From NCBI GenBank assembly GCA_913060665.1, contig CAJXUY010000011.1:62001-126000 (forward strand): a DNA stretch of 64,000 nucleotides. Reading direction: 5' to 3'. The notes below the pieces were generated by a model that worked only from the letters and a program-made list of their open reading frames with translations, was not told where the DNA came from and made no database searches. Every line of letters starts with the position of its first letter. Position 1 is the first letter of the stretch. The position numbers and the translations under genes were made by a program. Positions 27,418-36,840 of the stretch are shown piece after piece. The DNA is from an uncultured Oleiphilaceae bacterium (GTDB taxonomy: Bacteria > Pseudomonadota > Gammaproteobacteria > Pseudomonadales > Oleiphilaceae).

Positions 27418-28269
27418 TTAATCATCGATGCTCTTATTGTATTCCAACGACATTTGGTCAAGCTCATTAGCAACGGGCGTTGTAGTATGATCAAGCCAAA
27501 ATCTAAACCCCGAATAAGACATGACCAATAGCATTAAAGTAATACTAAATACGACCCAAAGCGGAACTAGATCTGCCACTTTTTTATTAACCTTCTGCAC
27601 ACCTTTCCAACGAGGCGATAGCTCACGCTCATACGCCCCTCTTTGCATATCTATTGCGCGATAAAGATTTTCTTTAATTTGCTCTAACTGCAGGTGTCCT
27701 CTGGGATCAACCTGATACTTACCTGCAAACCCAAGTGACAGACAGAGGTAAATAAGCTCTAGCGCATCAATATATTGAGCCGGTGTTTGCAAAAGACGAT
27801 CAAGAATCAGAAAGACCTTCTCTCCACCAAAGGTTTCATTATGAAACGTACTGAGCAAAGAGTGCTGAGCCCACCCACTTTCCGGCCCCCAAGGGGTGTT
27901 GAGTATGGCTTCATCCAATGCTGCACATAACACATAACGGGCAGACAACACTATTTCAGAGGGCTGTCCTTCTTGCTTAGCGTTGGTTTCAAACACTCTC
28001 ATTTGGTCGATAATATGGTTACGTAAACTACTGGGATCCGCATGCTGGACGGTGTGCCGGAGTTCCCCCAGAAGCGCTATTAATTCAGTAGCCGATCCGA
28101 CTAGTTTATTCAAACTACGCTTAACATTTAGCTCTCTGTTAACCCCCCCTGAAAGGTCATCTGATGGTGAAGAGCTAGAAGAAGGGCTTTGTTGATAGCC
28201 TTGGGGTTGAGCCGGAGCTTGTCGCCCTGGTGTTGGTATAATAACCGTTCTATCGCCGTCATTACTCAT
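27418..28269 (-). CDS. tssL: T6SS membrane complex protein TssL (DotU/IcmH)
   Basis: 283 residues. A Pro/Ser/Gln-rich N-terminus (about 40 residues, TVIIPTPGRQAPAQPQ) is followed by the DotU cytoplasmic domain (AALDEAILNTPWGPESGWAQ, NETFGGEKVF, CLSLGFAGKYQ) and one C-terminal membrane segment at about 238-260 (VVFSITLMLLVMSYSGF). There is no OmpA-like peptidoglycan-binding extension, so anchoring to the wall must come from another protein. A Thr at residue 8 in RTVIIPT resembles sequences bound by FHA domains once phosphorylated; this is only suggestive. The gene starts 3 bases after tssK ends. Confidence 0.95.
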   Translation of the reverse strand: MSNDGDRTVIIPTPGRQAPAQPQGYQQSPSSSSSPSDDLSGGVNRELNVKRSLNKLVGSATELIALLGELRHTVQHADPSSLRNHIIDQMRVFETNAKQEGQPSEIVLSARYVLCAALDEAILNTPWGPESGWAQHSLLSTFHNETFGGEKVFLILDRLLQTPAQYIDALELIYLCLSLGFAGKYQVDPRGHLQLEQIKENLYRAIDMQRGAYERELSPRWKGVQKVNKKVADLVPLWVVFSITLMLLVMSYSGFRFWLDHTTTPVANELDQMSLEYNKSIDD

Positions 28270-28272
28270 GAT

Positions 28273-29607
28273 CTAGTCCCTAATTGCCCAGAACTCAACT
28301 TCCAACCCAGGAAAGTCTCCACCAAGATGAAGTGCAAAGCCGCCAGACTTTTTTAAGTCTCTCCAGAATTCACTATTTTTATCAAGCTGAAAATAAGCGT
28401 AGCCTGAATGGTACGGAATCTGCCTTGGAGCCACCGGCAAGGATTGCAACGTGATGCCAGGGAGCTGAGCATTAACGAGCTCTCTAATACGCTCTACAGG
28501 CCCTACTTTCACCTGACCCGGAAACAACGTTCTAATTTTCTCAACCGGCATACTGGCCTTAACGGCCAACACAAAAGATGCGCCGTCAATGAGTGAATGA
28601 TCAGAAATAGGAGAAACTCTAATACCATATTTACGTTCAACCAACTCAAGTGAGACTGCAGACTGCTCCAGTACAGCGCTCAGCCCTTGCCTCAATGATT
28701 TAATGACAGGCGCAAATGACCCCGACAAGTCATCTTGGTTATACGCAGAAAATTCAGGAGGGCGCTTTTCTGTGGTAGTAAACGTCGCAAACTCCCCCGC
28801 CATTTGCAGCAATTCAAAATAAAGGTTTACTGGATGCAATGATTGATAGTTTTTAAGATAGTTTGCAGTCGGCTCAAGTCTATTGATTAGTTGTAACATT
28901 AAATAATCTGCGATTTCTGCTGAACCACCTCGACCACTTTCTTTTAACCGACCTGCTAATGCTTCTCCTCGCTGATGTAACAGCCCTGATAATTCATTCA
29001 AAAAACCCTTGGTAATAGTATTTATATGAGCGTCTAACACAGGGGGGATATAGGTATCGTCCAACAATACAGTTTTATCATCTCGGCTCTCTTTGATTTT
29101 CAACATACCCAAAAGCGCATAACCGCTATGGTCTTCGTTTTCAAAAAGAAGCCTTAATCGCAACTCACCAATTTGAATAGATTCATCATCTGCAAACCCT
29201 GATACATTATCAAACACTTCATTTTCGTTTGCAGTGTACCGCCGTAAGCTTTGATCATCTTTATCAAGTTGTACTTCTGCTGCCCCAGGGCGCCGAACGG
29301 GAACACCTAAATAGACAATGGCGTTACTTAGGTTCGCAGGAACATCAACCACGTCGGGCGCGACGTCTGCGTCTGGCACCTGTATCGGGGTGCCGTCAGG
29401 AAAAATAGCACGACATCTAGACAGCGATATCTTGCCCAGTTTTAATAGCTGGGAGTCAATCTCCAGCTCTTCAAACCCCCAAGAATAAGATTGCAATGGT
29501 TGACAGCGTCCTTCGATATAACTCTCGAAGTAGCGGTCTTGTTGCTGAAAATGCTGTGGACGAAGAAACATCCCCTCCGACCAAATCACTTTACTCTTAG
29601 TTGACAT
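28273..29607 (-). CDS. tssK: T6SS baseplate protein TssK
   Basis: 444 residues, family length. The N-terminal VIWSEGMFLRPQHFQQQDRY is the hallmark of TssK, followed by SYSWGFEELEIDSQLL. The C-terminal part has IPYHSGYAYFQLDKNSEFW, the domain that contacts TssL/TssM. TssK links the baseplate to the membrane complex. ATG at 29607 follows AAGGAAAA. It lies between tssJ and tssL as in most loci. Confidence 0.96.
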   Translation of the reverse strand: MSTKSKVIWSEGMFLRPQHFQQQDRYFESYIEGRCQPLQSYSWGFEELEIDSQLLKLGKISLSRCRAIFPDGTPIQVPDADVAPDVVDVPANLSNAIVYLGVPVRRPGAAEVQLDKDDQSLRRYTANENEVFDNVSGFADDESIQIGELRLRLLFENEDHSGYALLGMLKIKESRDDKTVLLDDTYIPPVLDAHINTITKGFLNELSGLLHQRGEALAGRLKESGRGGSAEIADYLMLQLINRLEPTANYLKNYQSLHPVNLYFELLQMAGEFATFTTTEKRPPEFSAYNQDDLSGSFAPVIKSLRQGLSAVLEQSAVSLELVERKYGIRVSPISDHSLIDGASFVLAVKASMPVEKIRTLFPGQVKVGPVERIRELVNAQLPGITLQSLPVAPRQIPYHSGYAYFQLDKNSEFWRDLKKSGGFALHLGGDFPGLEVEFWAIRD

Positions 29608-29658
29608 TTCTTTTCCTTAGCAAGGTTTACATGAAGTAGTGCGTAAGTAGAAGTGCCC

Positions 29659-30138
29659 TTACTGTTTAATATATATACTGTCTTTATCAACATTCACAAA
29701 ATAACTGTTAGAAGTATGCGGCTCAACAGGTAAAACTAACTTACCTTCAGCATCCTGGTACTGGACATATTCAACAACAACCCCCACGAACTTCACATCA
29801 TTTGATAGAACAAACGACTCCTCTCGTTTCTCAGAAGGAATAAATTCCTTTAATCTGACTTTCTCTATTAAGTCCTTACCCAAACGATCTTCTGGTGATT
29901 CCAGCAACGAAATAAAGTCCTCTTGCTCAAACTGTCTATCATCCTTTAAATACAGTAGATTAAGCACAACAGGTGACGCGCGTCCGTCCGAGTCAGGGTT
30001 AACCGAGGGTGAAACCGTAAATTTAACACGTATTTCAGTATCTAAATCCAACGTTTCCCGCGTGTAGGCACAGGATGCAGAAACGACAATAAGAGAAAGA
30101 ATTATCGAAAACTTAAATAGCTTTACATAGTTAAACAT
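29659..30138 (-). CDS. tssJ: T6SS outer-membrane lipoprotein TssJ
   Basis: 159 residues. Lipoprotein signal with lipobox SASC, Cys at residue 23. The mature part is strand-rich and fits the TssJ transthyretin-like fold (IRVKFTVSPSVNPDSDGRAS, VVLNLLYLKDDRQFEQEDF), including the loop that contacts TssM. It tethers the trans-envelope complex to the outer membrane. ATG follows AAAGG. Sequence of this family drifts widely, so gene order (between tagH and tssK) adds much of the certainty. Confidence 0.9.
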   Translation of the reverse strand: MFNYVKLFKFSIILSLIVVSASCAYTRETLDLDTEIRVKFTVSPSVNPDSDGRASPVVLNLLYLKDDRQFEQEDFISLLESPEDRLGKDLIEKVRLKEFIPSEKREESFVLSNDVKFVGVVVEYVQYQDAEGKLVLPVEPHTSNSYFVNVDKDSIYIKQ

Positions 30139-30202
30139 GAGTAACCTTTGTTATATTAAATGTCATATTAAGTCTTAGTAATTAGGGCCCACGGACTCTT
30201 TG

Positions 30203-31816
30203 CTACATCTTATTGCGGTTCATTTTCAATGAGTGCATTTTCCGTTCATATGAATCGGCAAAGACATCTCCAAAAAGGCGCTTAAATGTAGCTTCATTAT
30301 CCTCTGAATACTCTTCATAAGTCGCTTTGAAGGAGTCCCAGTTTTTCCCTTTCCCAGAGCTTTTGAGTAACCCTTTGCCTCGCGTTCGTTCGTATTTTTG
30401 CTCTAAAGCACTCGGGTCAAACTGCTTTAGTAAGTTGTCATATGCAGCTCTCATTGCGTCAAACAATGCGAGTTGGTGATCTGCAATATCCGCGAACCCA
30501 TCTTTTATAGATTCAACCGGAGATAAGTAAGCTTTTCCTGTTTTAGCAAACATATTTTCAATTGCATCATCAGGCGTAACAGAAAACTTAAGCGGATTGT
30601 TTTCAGCAGACTGTATTGTCGTCATATTCATCCGAAGTTCGCTTTTTATTTCACTCCGTGCACGCAATGTTTTCATCATGCCTGCGACAGTTTCCCTCAC
30701 AGTATCTGCCACAGCATTATTCAACAGTTGCTTTTGCTCAGCAGATAATTGTAACAACCCCAATGCCTCAGCTAATGAGCCTGTTACTTCTATACCTGCC
30801 AATTGCGGTGTTGATACGTTATCAGTCGGAGTGCTTGAATTCGGTATGGAGTTTAATGGCTCTTGTTTTGGCGGTGCTATTGATTCAGTAGGCGTCGTTA
30901 ATAGTTCTTCCAACCCCATTGAGTCACTAACGGTCAACTGAGGCTGAATTTCAGGTGCTTGCGCCGCTTCACTTCCTGCAGTATTTTGAGACCCGCTAAG
31001 TTCTCTCAAAGCACGGCTATTGCTCTCGATAGGTTTAAAGGTTGTTGCCTCTGAGTCCTCACTTCTGGCCAGTGGGGATGGCTCTGCCGCGTCTACGCTG
31101 CCGCCCAGCAAATCATCCCAATCATCAGGAATAACACCAGGAACCTTCATCATCTGCTGGTCTATAGAAGGCGTCTGCTGGACAAGGTCTGACAAACCTA
31201 CTCCTTTGGGACTCTGCAGCAAGTCAGGTTGAGACGGGTTCTCTACCCCCAATGCAGCTAGCGGGTCTTTTTCCTCGCCTTTCAAACCAAGGTCAATGCC
31301 AATACCCTGTGACTCAAACGCGGGAGTATTACTAATAGGTGGCGGCGACACTGGAGATGGAGTATCTACAGGTGCTGCGGGTTCCAGCCACTTGTCTAGG
31401 TCATCAATTGAGGGCTTAACTTCCGCAGGAGTAACTACTTGTTCAGTAGGGCTCAACCCCGCAGGTGAATGAGCCGCGGGCGAAACATTCTCACTAGCGT
31501 CTATATTGATTTGTATTCGGTAGTCTCCAAACTGGAGTTGATCAGCTTGGGATAGTATAGATCGGTTACCTGACCCAAGAGGCTGGGCTCCATCATTCAA
31601 ATAGATCCCGTTTGTACTTACATCAACAAGTACAAATTGCCCATTTTCAAAACATATCTGCCCATGACAAGATGACACGTATCGACTAGGGTCCGGAAGC
31701 ACCCATTGATTGTCCGCTGAGCGCCCAAAACTCCCGCCATCAATTCCGAATTGATGGTGCTGCCCTTCCATATTGCAGCCGGGGGGGCATGTAACAATGG
31801 ATAAAATCAATTTCAT
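30203..31816 (-). CDS. tagH: T6SS-associated FHA protein TagH
   Basis: 537 residues. N-terminal FHA domain (about 1-100) keeps GSFGRSADNQWVL, SSCHGQI and VSTNGIYLND. A long Pro/Ser/Thr-rich linker (about 115-345) follows, then the TagH C-terminal domain (about 355-530, helical, SPVESIKDGFADIADHQLAL and a Lys/Arg-rich end). In Pseudomonas the homologous Fha1 is phosphorylated by PpkA to activate secretion. Kinase and phosphatase genes lie on either side here, so the same logic is likely. First gene of the tagH-tssJKLM-tagF run, 64 bases before tssJ. Confidence 0.92.
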   Translation of the reverse strand: MKLILSIVTCPPGCNMEGQHHQFGIDGGSFGRSADNQWVLPDPSRYVSSCHGQICFENGQFVLVDVSTNGIYLNDGAQPLGSGNRSILSQADQLQFGDYRIQINIDASENVSPAAHSPAGLSPTEQVVTPAEVKPSIDDLDKWLEPAAPVDTPSPVSPPPISNTPAFESQGIGIDLGLKGEEKDPLAALGVENPSQPDLLQSPKGVGLSDLVQQTPSIDQQMMKVPGVIPDDWDDLLGGSVDAAEPSPLARSEDSEATTFKPIESNSRALRELSGSQNTAGSEAAQAPEIQPQLTVSDSMGLEELLTTPTESIAPPKQEPLNSIPNSSTPTDNVSTPQLAGIEVTGSLAEALGLLQLSAEQKQLLNNAVADTVRETVAGMMKTLRARSEIKSELRMNMTTIQSAENNPLKFSVTPDDAIENMFAKTGKAYLSPVESIKDGFADIADHQLALFDAMRAAYDNLLKQFDPSALEQKYERTRGKGLLKSSGKGKNWDSFKATYEEYSEDNEATFKRLFGDVFADSYERKMHSLKMNRNKM

Positions 31817-31915
31817 ATTAGACTGTCCAACTACTCACTTTAAGTGAGTTTATTTCATCAGAGACTTCGACTTACAATACATACTTTTTCTTAATTATAG
31901 AAACTCAAACAGAAC

Positions 31916-33292
31916 CTAGCTCTTAACTTTTTTAAGAAATGTCTGTTGTTCGTCTGAATCGGGGATATAACTTGCAAGATTACTATAAAAATCATCAATA
32001 TTAGAAGCCTTCTTAAAAGCCTTCTTCACCAACCGACTTGCTAACGGCCCAATAAAAAATGCCAGTTCTCCGGTCACCGTCTGTAGCTTTTCAGGCGACA
32101 GAGTTAGTGCTTGCTGGCTTTTGCCTGTTTTATTAAGCGACTTAACTAGCGAGACCCCACTTCTGGACTCAGCCTCCCTTGCCATCGAAATTTCATATAG
32201 CCCGGAAATATTGAGTGAGCGCAAAAATTCTGTTCGCTCCTCATCATTTGGGATTTGCTTAGCCAAACTCGCCGAGAGGTCTTGCAATGACATATTCTGT
32301 TTACTATATTTTCTCACAAGCATTTTGGCTGTAGGGCCAACAAATCGGATCAAACTATTTTCAAGTGTAGAGAGAACATCTGGGTGCAGCGACTCGTCTG
32401 CGCTTACCTCGGGTGACTTTGCAATTCTAACCACCTTCGTGGGCTGATAAATTACGGTTCCCTGCTCCGTTCCCGACTGAGACATTACATTAATAAGTTT
32501 ATTCAAAAACTCTGATGCATGTTGAAAGCGTAATTCAGGCTTAGGTTGCAAGGCCTTTTGAATAATAGGTTTAATCTGCGCTTTGCACGCCACATCGAAC
32601 ATATCACTTTGGGCCAATGGTTCCATGGCCTCTTCAAGATCAATCCCTTTGTATGGCCGTTGTTGTGTCAGCAATTCAAACAGCAACACACCTACGCTAT
32701 ATAAGTCTGAGCGATTATCAACAACAAAACCATGTAACCCTTCTGGCGACATATAGTTCGGCGTTCCCACCATCATGCCTGTACTGGTTAAGTCCGAATT
32801 ATCCAAACGAGCGACACCAAAGTCAGACACCTTTACACGTCCGTTATCCATTAACATGATATTCGCAGGCTTAATATCACGGTGAACAACACCATTTTCA
32901 TGGGCGTAAGCCAATGCTTCCAATATTTGAGAAATAATATCCAGTGCAGCGACAAATGAGAATGTTTTATCATTCTGCATCTGTTCCTTCAACTCAGCCC
33001 CGTCAACATATTCCATCACAATGAAAGGCGTAGAACGCTGAACCCCAAAATCAAAAACCGTCACAATATTGGGGTGAAGACAGCGTGCGGCAGCCTTAGC
33101 CTCTTGAATAAAACGTTGTTCGAAATCTTTCCCTTCATCACCCTCTAGCAAATGTGCATGAAGCACTTTAAGCGCTACAGTTCGCTCAATAGCTGAATCA
33201 AACGCTCGATAAACAACTCCCATTGCGCCTTTGCCCAAAACGCTTTCGATTTGATACTTTCCAATCGACTGAGGAATTTCGTTTTTTTGCAT
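31916..33292 (-). CDS. Ser/Thr protein kinase with tandem C-terminal repeat domain
   Basis: 458 residues. Residues about 12-270 are a complete Hanks-type kinase: glycine loop GKGAMG 20-25, Lys42 in VALK, HRDIKPAN 137-144, DFG 157-159, SPE in place of APE. No membrane segment follows, so it is cytosolic. Residues about 303-360 and 399-456 align with each other without gaps (FVGPTAKMLVRKYSK / FIGPLASRLVKKAFKK, and LAKQIPNDEE / LASYIPDSDE), a duplicated module of about 58 residues whose function I do not know. It probably phosphorylates TagH or another FHA partner. It follows the haem-motif sensor gene by 42 bases. Confidence 0.93.
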   Translation of the reverse strand: MQKNEIPQSIGKYQIESVLGKGAMGVVYRAFDSAIERTVALKVLHAHLLEGDEGKDFEQRFIQEAKAAARCLHPNIVTVFDFGVQRSTPFIVMEYVDGAELKEQMQNDKTFSFVAALDIISQILEALAYAHENGVVHRDIKPANIMLMDNGRVKVSDFGVARLDNSDLTSTGMMVGTPNYMSPEGLHGFVVDNRSDLYSVGVLLFELLTQQRPYKGIDLEEAMEPLAQSDMFDVACKAQIKPIIQKALQPKPELRFQHASEFLNKLINVMSQSGTEQGTVIYQPTKVVRIAKSPEVSADESLHPDVLSTLENSLIRFVGPTAKMLVRKYSKQNMSLQDLSASLAKQIPNDEERTEFLRSLNISGLYEISMAREAESRSGVSLVKSLNKTGKSQQALTLSPEKLQTVTGELAFFIGPLASRLVKKAFKKASNIDDFYSNLASYIPDSDEQQTFLKKVKS

Positions 33293-33334
33293 ATTAAAAT
33301 TACAACTTTTCTATCTTTGGTGTGAAATAAAACA

Positions 33335-34219
33335 CTAATCATCCATAGTGTCGTCAAGCATTTTAAGTGCATTATCAAGGCTTCGGTGCATTCTATTAAA
33401 TGAACGCCCTAGAGATGCAACCTCGTCACTCCCCTTAATTGACAACTCTTCTACGTTCAAATTTCCCATACTTACTTCATCCGCTTTTGCAGAGACCAGT
33501 CTCACAGGCTTAATAACAATAACATGGAGCATAATATTGAGCAGAACCCCTACTAGAAGGAATACTCCAACTAATGAGCCAATAAACACGTAGAACGTTT
33601 CTTCTGCTCGTTTAAGAGGTACCGACATCGGCACGGATACTACTTGAGCACCAATAACTTCATTCAGCTTCCATCCAAAACCATTGCTATCGCCATAAGT
33701 ACTGATCAACGTATCAGGTGCTTTCGATGGCTTACTATGACAAGTAAGACAAGCAGGGTTGGTGATTCTAATAGGGTGCCCTAAATATAATGAGCGACCA
33801 GTGGCTGTTTCACGCTCTCCAACCAATTCACTTGATGTTTCACTTTTTCGAAACCATGCGACAATATCAGACTCCCACTCCGTGGCCCTGTTAGCAGGGT
33901 TAGTTGGGTTCAATGTAGCTTCTTTATAGCTATAATCAGGGTAGTTTTTCTGCAGGGCTTTTACATAACTATGCGCTGCATATGCAGGCACTGTTTGGGG
34001 AATAAACTGTCGACGCTGCTGTACCGCCAATAGGGGTTTAATTTCATTAACGGTGTAATGTCTCACTGCGACAGCACTTTCCATCATAATACGAGCCTTC
34101 TCCAACACCTCTTCTCTGGCATTGTCTTGCAGCATCTGGTTTCCCAAAAATCCCGCCACCAGCAGCCCAAGCAATGTTGCCCCACTCAAAACAAGGTTAA
34201 ACTTTAACCGTAATCCCAT
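33335..34219 (-). CDS. DUF3365 sensor with haem-type CxxCH motif and HAMP domain
   Basis: 294 residues. Membrane segment at about 8-29, then a periplasmic domain to about 205 of the DUF3365 (Tll0287-like) type, containing CLTCH at 157-161, a c-type haem attachment motif. A second membrane segment at about 209-232 and a HAMP linker at about 232-284 (VIKPVRLVSAKADEVSMGNL) follow, and the protein ends there with no output domain. Output may pass to the kinase coded just downstream. Redox or small-molecule sensing is the likely input. ATG at 34219 follows AGGAC. The gene is 11 bases from the preceding lipoprotein gene, so co-transcription is likely. Confidence 0.85.
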   Translation of the reverse strand: MGLRLKFNLVLSGATLLGLLVAGFLGNQMLQDNAREEVLEKARIMMESAVAVRHYTVNEIKPLLAVQQRRQFIPQTVPAYAAHSYVKALQKNYPDYSYKEATLNPTNPANRATEWESDIVAWFRKSETSSELVGERETATGRSLYLGHPIRITNPACLTCHSKPSKAPDTLISTYGDSNGFGWKLNEVIGAQVVSVPMSVPLKRAEETFYVFIGSLVGVFLLVGVLLNIMLHVIVIKPVRLVSAKADEVSMGNLNVEELSIKGSDEVASLGRSFNRMHRSLDNALKMLDDTMDD

Positions 34220-34230
34220 TATCAGTCCTA

Positions 34231-35277
34231 TTATTTAAGTTCTTTTTCCAGTTCAACGCATGCCATCAAAGCTTGATGACCTGAAGAGAAATTACCAACT
34301 TCGAAGCTCACCGAATAAGTTTGCGTTATAGGCCATGTAGGCCAAAAACCCAGCGTCACCCTAGCAACCTCACCTCTTTCCATTTCTTCTACAAGTTTTT
34401 TATGACTCTGTTTAAATTGAATTGATGTTTCATTCAATAACTCTTCTATCGATATCTGAGAGTTTGTATCAACGGTAACCCCTGTACCCTCATACCCCAA
34501 ATCGATATTTGAGCCAGTGTTGACAATGACGCTATCTTTTTTTATCACGACATCAACGGGAGACTCTCCTTGACCATCTTCTATTAACAGTCTTCGATAA
34601 GACAATGCACAGCTATTTAGGGAGTCATTATTTCTATCTAACGTCCAATTTTTATCAATTAAAATAGGCAACTGGTCAAGGCTAGCCAATAAAATGCCCT
34701 CTTTGGGCACATCACTACTCACCTTAGCAGGTAAAGGCTCAGCACTACCCTTTGGCAATTGAGTCTCGCTTTGGTGTAATGGTTTCTCTGCAGAGGTCTC
34801 TATCGGCGAGGCTTTACTCACTGGTGCGGCCAATACGCTTGAATCTGCTGACTCTACTGAGGAGGGTACTTTCTGCTTAAGCTTGACCGTCTTGGTCTTG
34901 GTCTTGGTCTTGGGTTGAGACTTGGAGGATGGTAATGAGGCACCCTTTTTAGGCGTAGCATTTTGTGCTAGCGCCGAAGAAGTACTTTGTACGGCTACCT
35001 TTTCGGATGATTTTATCGGCGGTTGTTCAGCGGGCGCGCCAACAGGTTTAGGCTCATTCGCTGCAGTAGCAGATTGGGGGGCTGCCTTACGTACAGTGCG
35101 CGCTTGATATTCATCTGTAGGTCGAGCTGAGGCACTACCGTTTTTCCCAGACACACTGGAACAACCGTTCAATGTGATGAGTAGAGAGAGAGCAACCAAT
35201 GCCATAGTCACATGCTGATAGCTAGCTACCCTGCCCGTTGACCGCTTTTTAAATAAAGCTTTCATTTTATTATTCAT
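34231..35277 (-). CDS. Pro/Ser/Lys-rich lipoprotein in the T6SS signalling operon
   Basis: About 348 residues from ATG at 35277, which has GGAAGAG eight bases upstream; a longer frame to 35337 lacks such a site. Lipoprotein signal ends at LITLNGC. A long low-complexity region with Ala, Pro, Ser and Lys (including a Thr-Lys repeat coded by a CTTGGT hexanucleotide run at 34891-34913) leads to a folded C-terminal domain of about 150 residues (LPILIDKNWTLDRNNDSLNS, VARVTLGFWPTWPITQTYS). The layout suggests a cell-wall-spanning lipoprotein with a periplasmic domain. Family not recognised. It lies between the second kinase and the DUF3365 sensor, so it may be part of the same signalling unit. Confidence 0.7.
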   Translation of the reverse strand: MNNKMKALFKKRSTGRVASYQHVTMALVALSLLITLNGCSSVSGKNGSASARPTDEYQARTVRKAAPQSATAANEPKPVGAPAEQPPIKSSEKVAVQSTSSALAQNATPKKGASLPSSKSQPKTKTKTKTVKLKQKVPSSVESADSSVLAAPVSKASPIETSAEKPLHQSETQLPKGSAEPLPAKVSSDVPKEGILLASLDQLPILIDKNWTLDRNNDSLNSCALSYRRLLIEDGQGESPVDVVIKKDSVIVNTGSNIDLGYEGTGVTVDTNSQISIEELLNETSIQFKQSHKKLVEEMERGEVARVTLGFWPTWPITQTYSVSFEVGNFSSGHQALMACVELEKELK

Positions 35278-35357
35278 AATAAGAACTCTTCCATGAAGAC
35301 CAATAGAGTACTCGATGCCACTAGGCCATCCAAGCATCTTCGCCAGTATATTTGTTA

Positions 35358-36806
35358 TTAACGCGGAGCATGTTCAATTGTTTCTACTAGCTCCGAGAAA
35401 ATTCGTGCATCAGGAAACACTTCTAACCCCGCCTTTGCTGTAAGCAACGCTCGGTCATGATCTCCCGTTTCAACATATTGATTAGCCTTATCAACCAACG
35501 CTATCTCAACATCAACAACCCCCTGTAATGCATCATTATTATCAGGGTCAATCGATAATACGATTTTATATGCATCATAGGCATTGGAGCCTGGCGGCGA
35601 AACTAGCCGCCCGATTCGCTTATAAGTCTCTGCCACCTTAAACAGTTTAGCTATCTTCGCTGATTTTTCCGTACTTAGTGATTCTACTTGGCGTGCCCCA
35701 TCACTACTTTGACCTGAAGACTCAACAACCCCGCCACCTGTGATCAACCGTCTATACCCTTGATTGGTCTCAGCATTGCCAGAATTTTCGACAACTTCTT
35801 CCATTCCAGTTTTACGACTTTCATTAATGAGCTTGGGGCCTAGGTTTTGCGTCCCGTCAAAAGCAAAAACTACAACTAGAACTCCAAGTGCCACAACGGA
35901 AACAACCGCCCCGCCCAGCTTAACCAACAACCCAGAGCCCGGTACAGCGCTATTAGAAGGGTGAAGCGTAAGAGAAGACAAAAACTCCTCCGCACTCTGA
36001 AAACGATCTGCTGGTTTCTTTGCCAAGGATTTTTTTAAAATTTTATCAATATGTGTCGGTATATAAGTCTGAGCGACAGTAGATGCTGAAAGCGCCTCTA
36101 CATTTATTATTTTTTGTGTAATTGCAGTAGTCGAGTCCGCATTAAAACAATATTTCCCCGTTAACATTTCATATAAAATAATGCCTACTGCAAACAGGTC
36201 CGATCTCGCATCTGCGGGTTCTCCAACACACTGTTCAGGAGACATATATTTGGGGGAGCCAATAACGGTTCCTACCTGTGTCATTTCTGAATTATCTAAT
36301 TTTGCGACACCAAAATCTGCTATTTTGGCCACCCCATCGCTAGCAACAAATATATTAGCAGGTTTAAGGTCTCTGTGAACAATGCCATGCTGATGAATTC
36401 TAGAAAGCCCACTTAATACATTCGAAATAATCTTAAGGCTTTGATCTAGGGTGAAGTGCATCTTTTCATCAAGCATGTGTTTAAGCTCCTGCCCCTCAAC
36501 ATACTCCATAACAAAGAAAGGCCCCCCTTCTTTCTCTCCCGCATCAAAAACTGCAACAATATTTGGATGTGTTAACTTTCCAGCTGCCCGCATTTCATTT
36601 TTAAAACGCTCTCTAAACTCCCCTGAAGGACAGTCATCCAACAGCGCTTTATGAACCGTTTTTACAGCCACCATTCGCTGAAAATCGGGGTCATAGCACT
36701 TATAGACCTTACCCATAGCCCCTTCGCCTAACTCTGAGATCACCTGATACTTCCCAAAAGAAGCACCCTCTCCCTGAGCGGCTGGAATAACGACTGTATC
36801 TGACAT
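35358..36806 (-). CDS. Membrane-anchored Ser/Thr protein kinase (PknB/PpkA type)
   Basis: 482 residues. Kinase domain about 18-280: GEGAMG 27-32, Lys49 in AVKT, HRDLKPAN 144-151, DFG 164-166, SPE 189-191. One membrane segment at about 294-316 (KLGGAVVSVVALGVLVVVFA) places the last 165 residues in the periplasm; these end in a helical TPR-like stretch (DPDNNDALQGVVDVEIALVD, ETGDHDRALLTAKAGL). This is the layout of PpkA-like kinases that sense periplasmic events and drive T6SS activity. ATG follows TTAGG. It is 34 bases after the Sel1-caspase gene and starts the sensor-kinase run. Confidence 0.93.
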   Translation of the reverse strand: MSDTVVIPAAQGEGASFGKYQVISELGEGAMGKVYKCYDPDFQRMVAVKTVHKALLDDCPSGEFRERFKNEMRAAGKLTHPNIVAVFDAGEKEGGPFFVMEYVEGQELKHMLDEKMHFTLDQSLKIISNVLSGLSRIHQHGIVHRDLKPANIFVASDGVAKIADFGVAKLDNSEMTQVGTVIGSPKYMSPEQCVGEPADARSDLFAVGIILYEMLTGKYCFNADSTTAITQKIINVEALSASTVAQTYIPTHIDKILKKSLAKKPADRFQSAEEFLSSLTLHPSNSAVPGSGLLVKLGGAVVSVVALGVLVVVFAFDGTQNLGPKLINESRKTGMEEVVENSGNAETNQGYRRLITGGGVVESSGQSSDGARQVESLSTEKSAKIAKLFKVAETYKRIGRLVSPPGSNAYDAYKIVLSIDPDNNDALQGVVDVEIALVDKANQYVETGDHDRALLTAKAGLEVFPDARIFSELVETIEHAPR

Positions 36807-36840
36807 ATAAAAACCTAACTAATAACCTAACGCCGCGTGC

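Noticed and set aside
34891-34913. CTTGGT hexanucleotide run as a possible phase-variation tract
   Set aside because: Six-base units cannot shift the frame, and the run simply codes Thr-Lys repeats in the lipoprotein linker.
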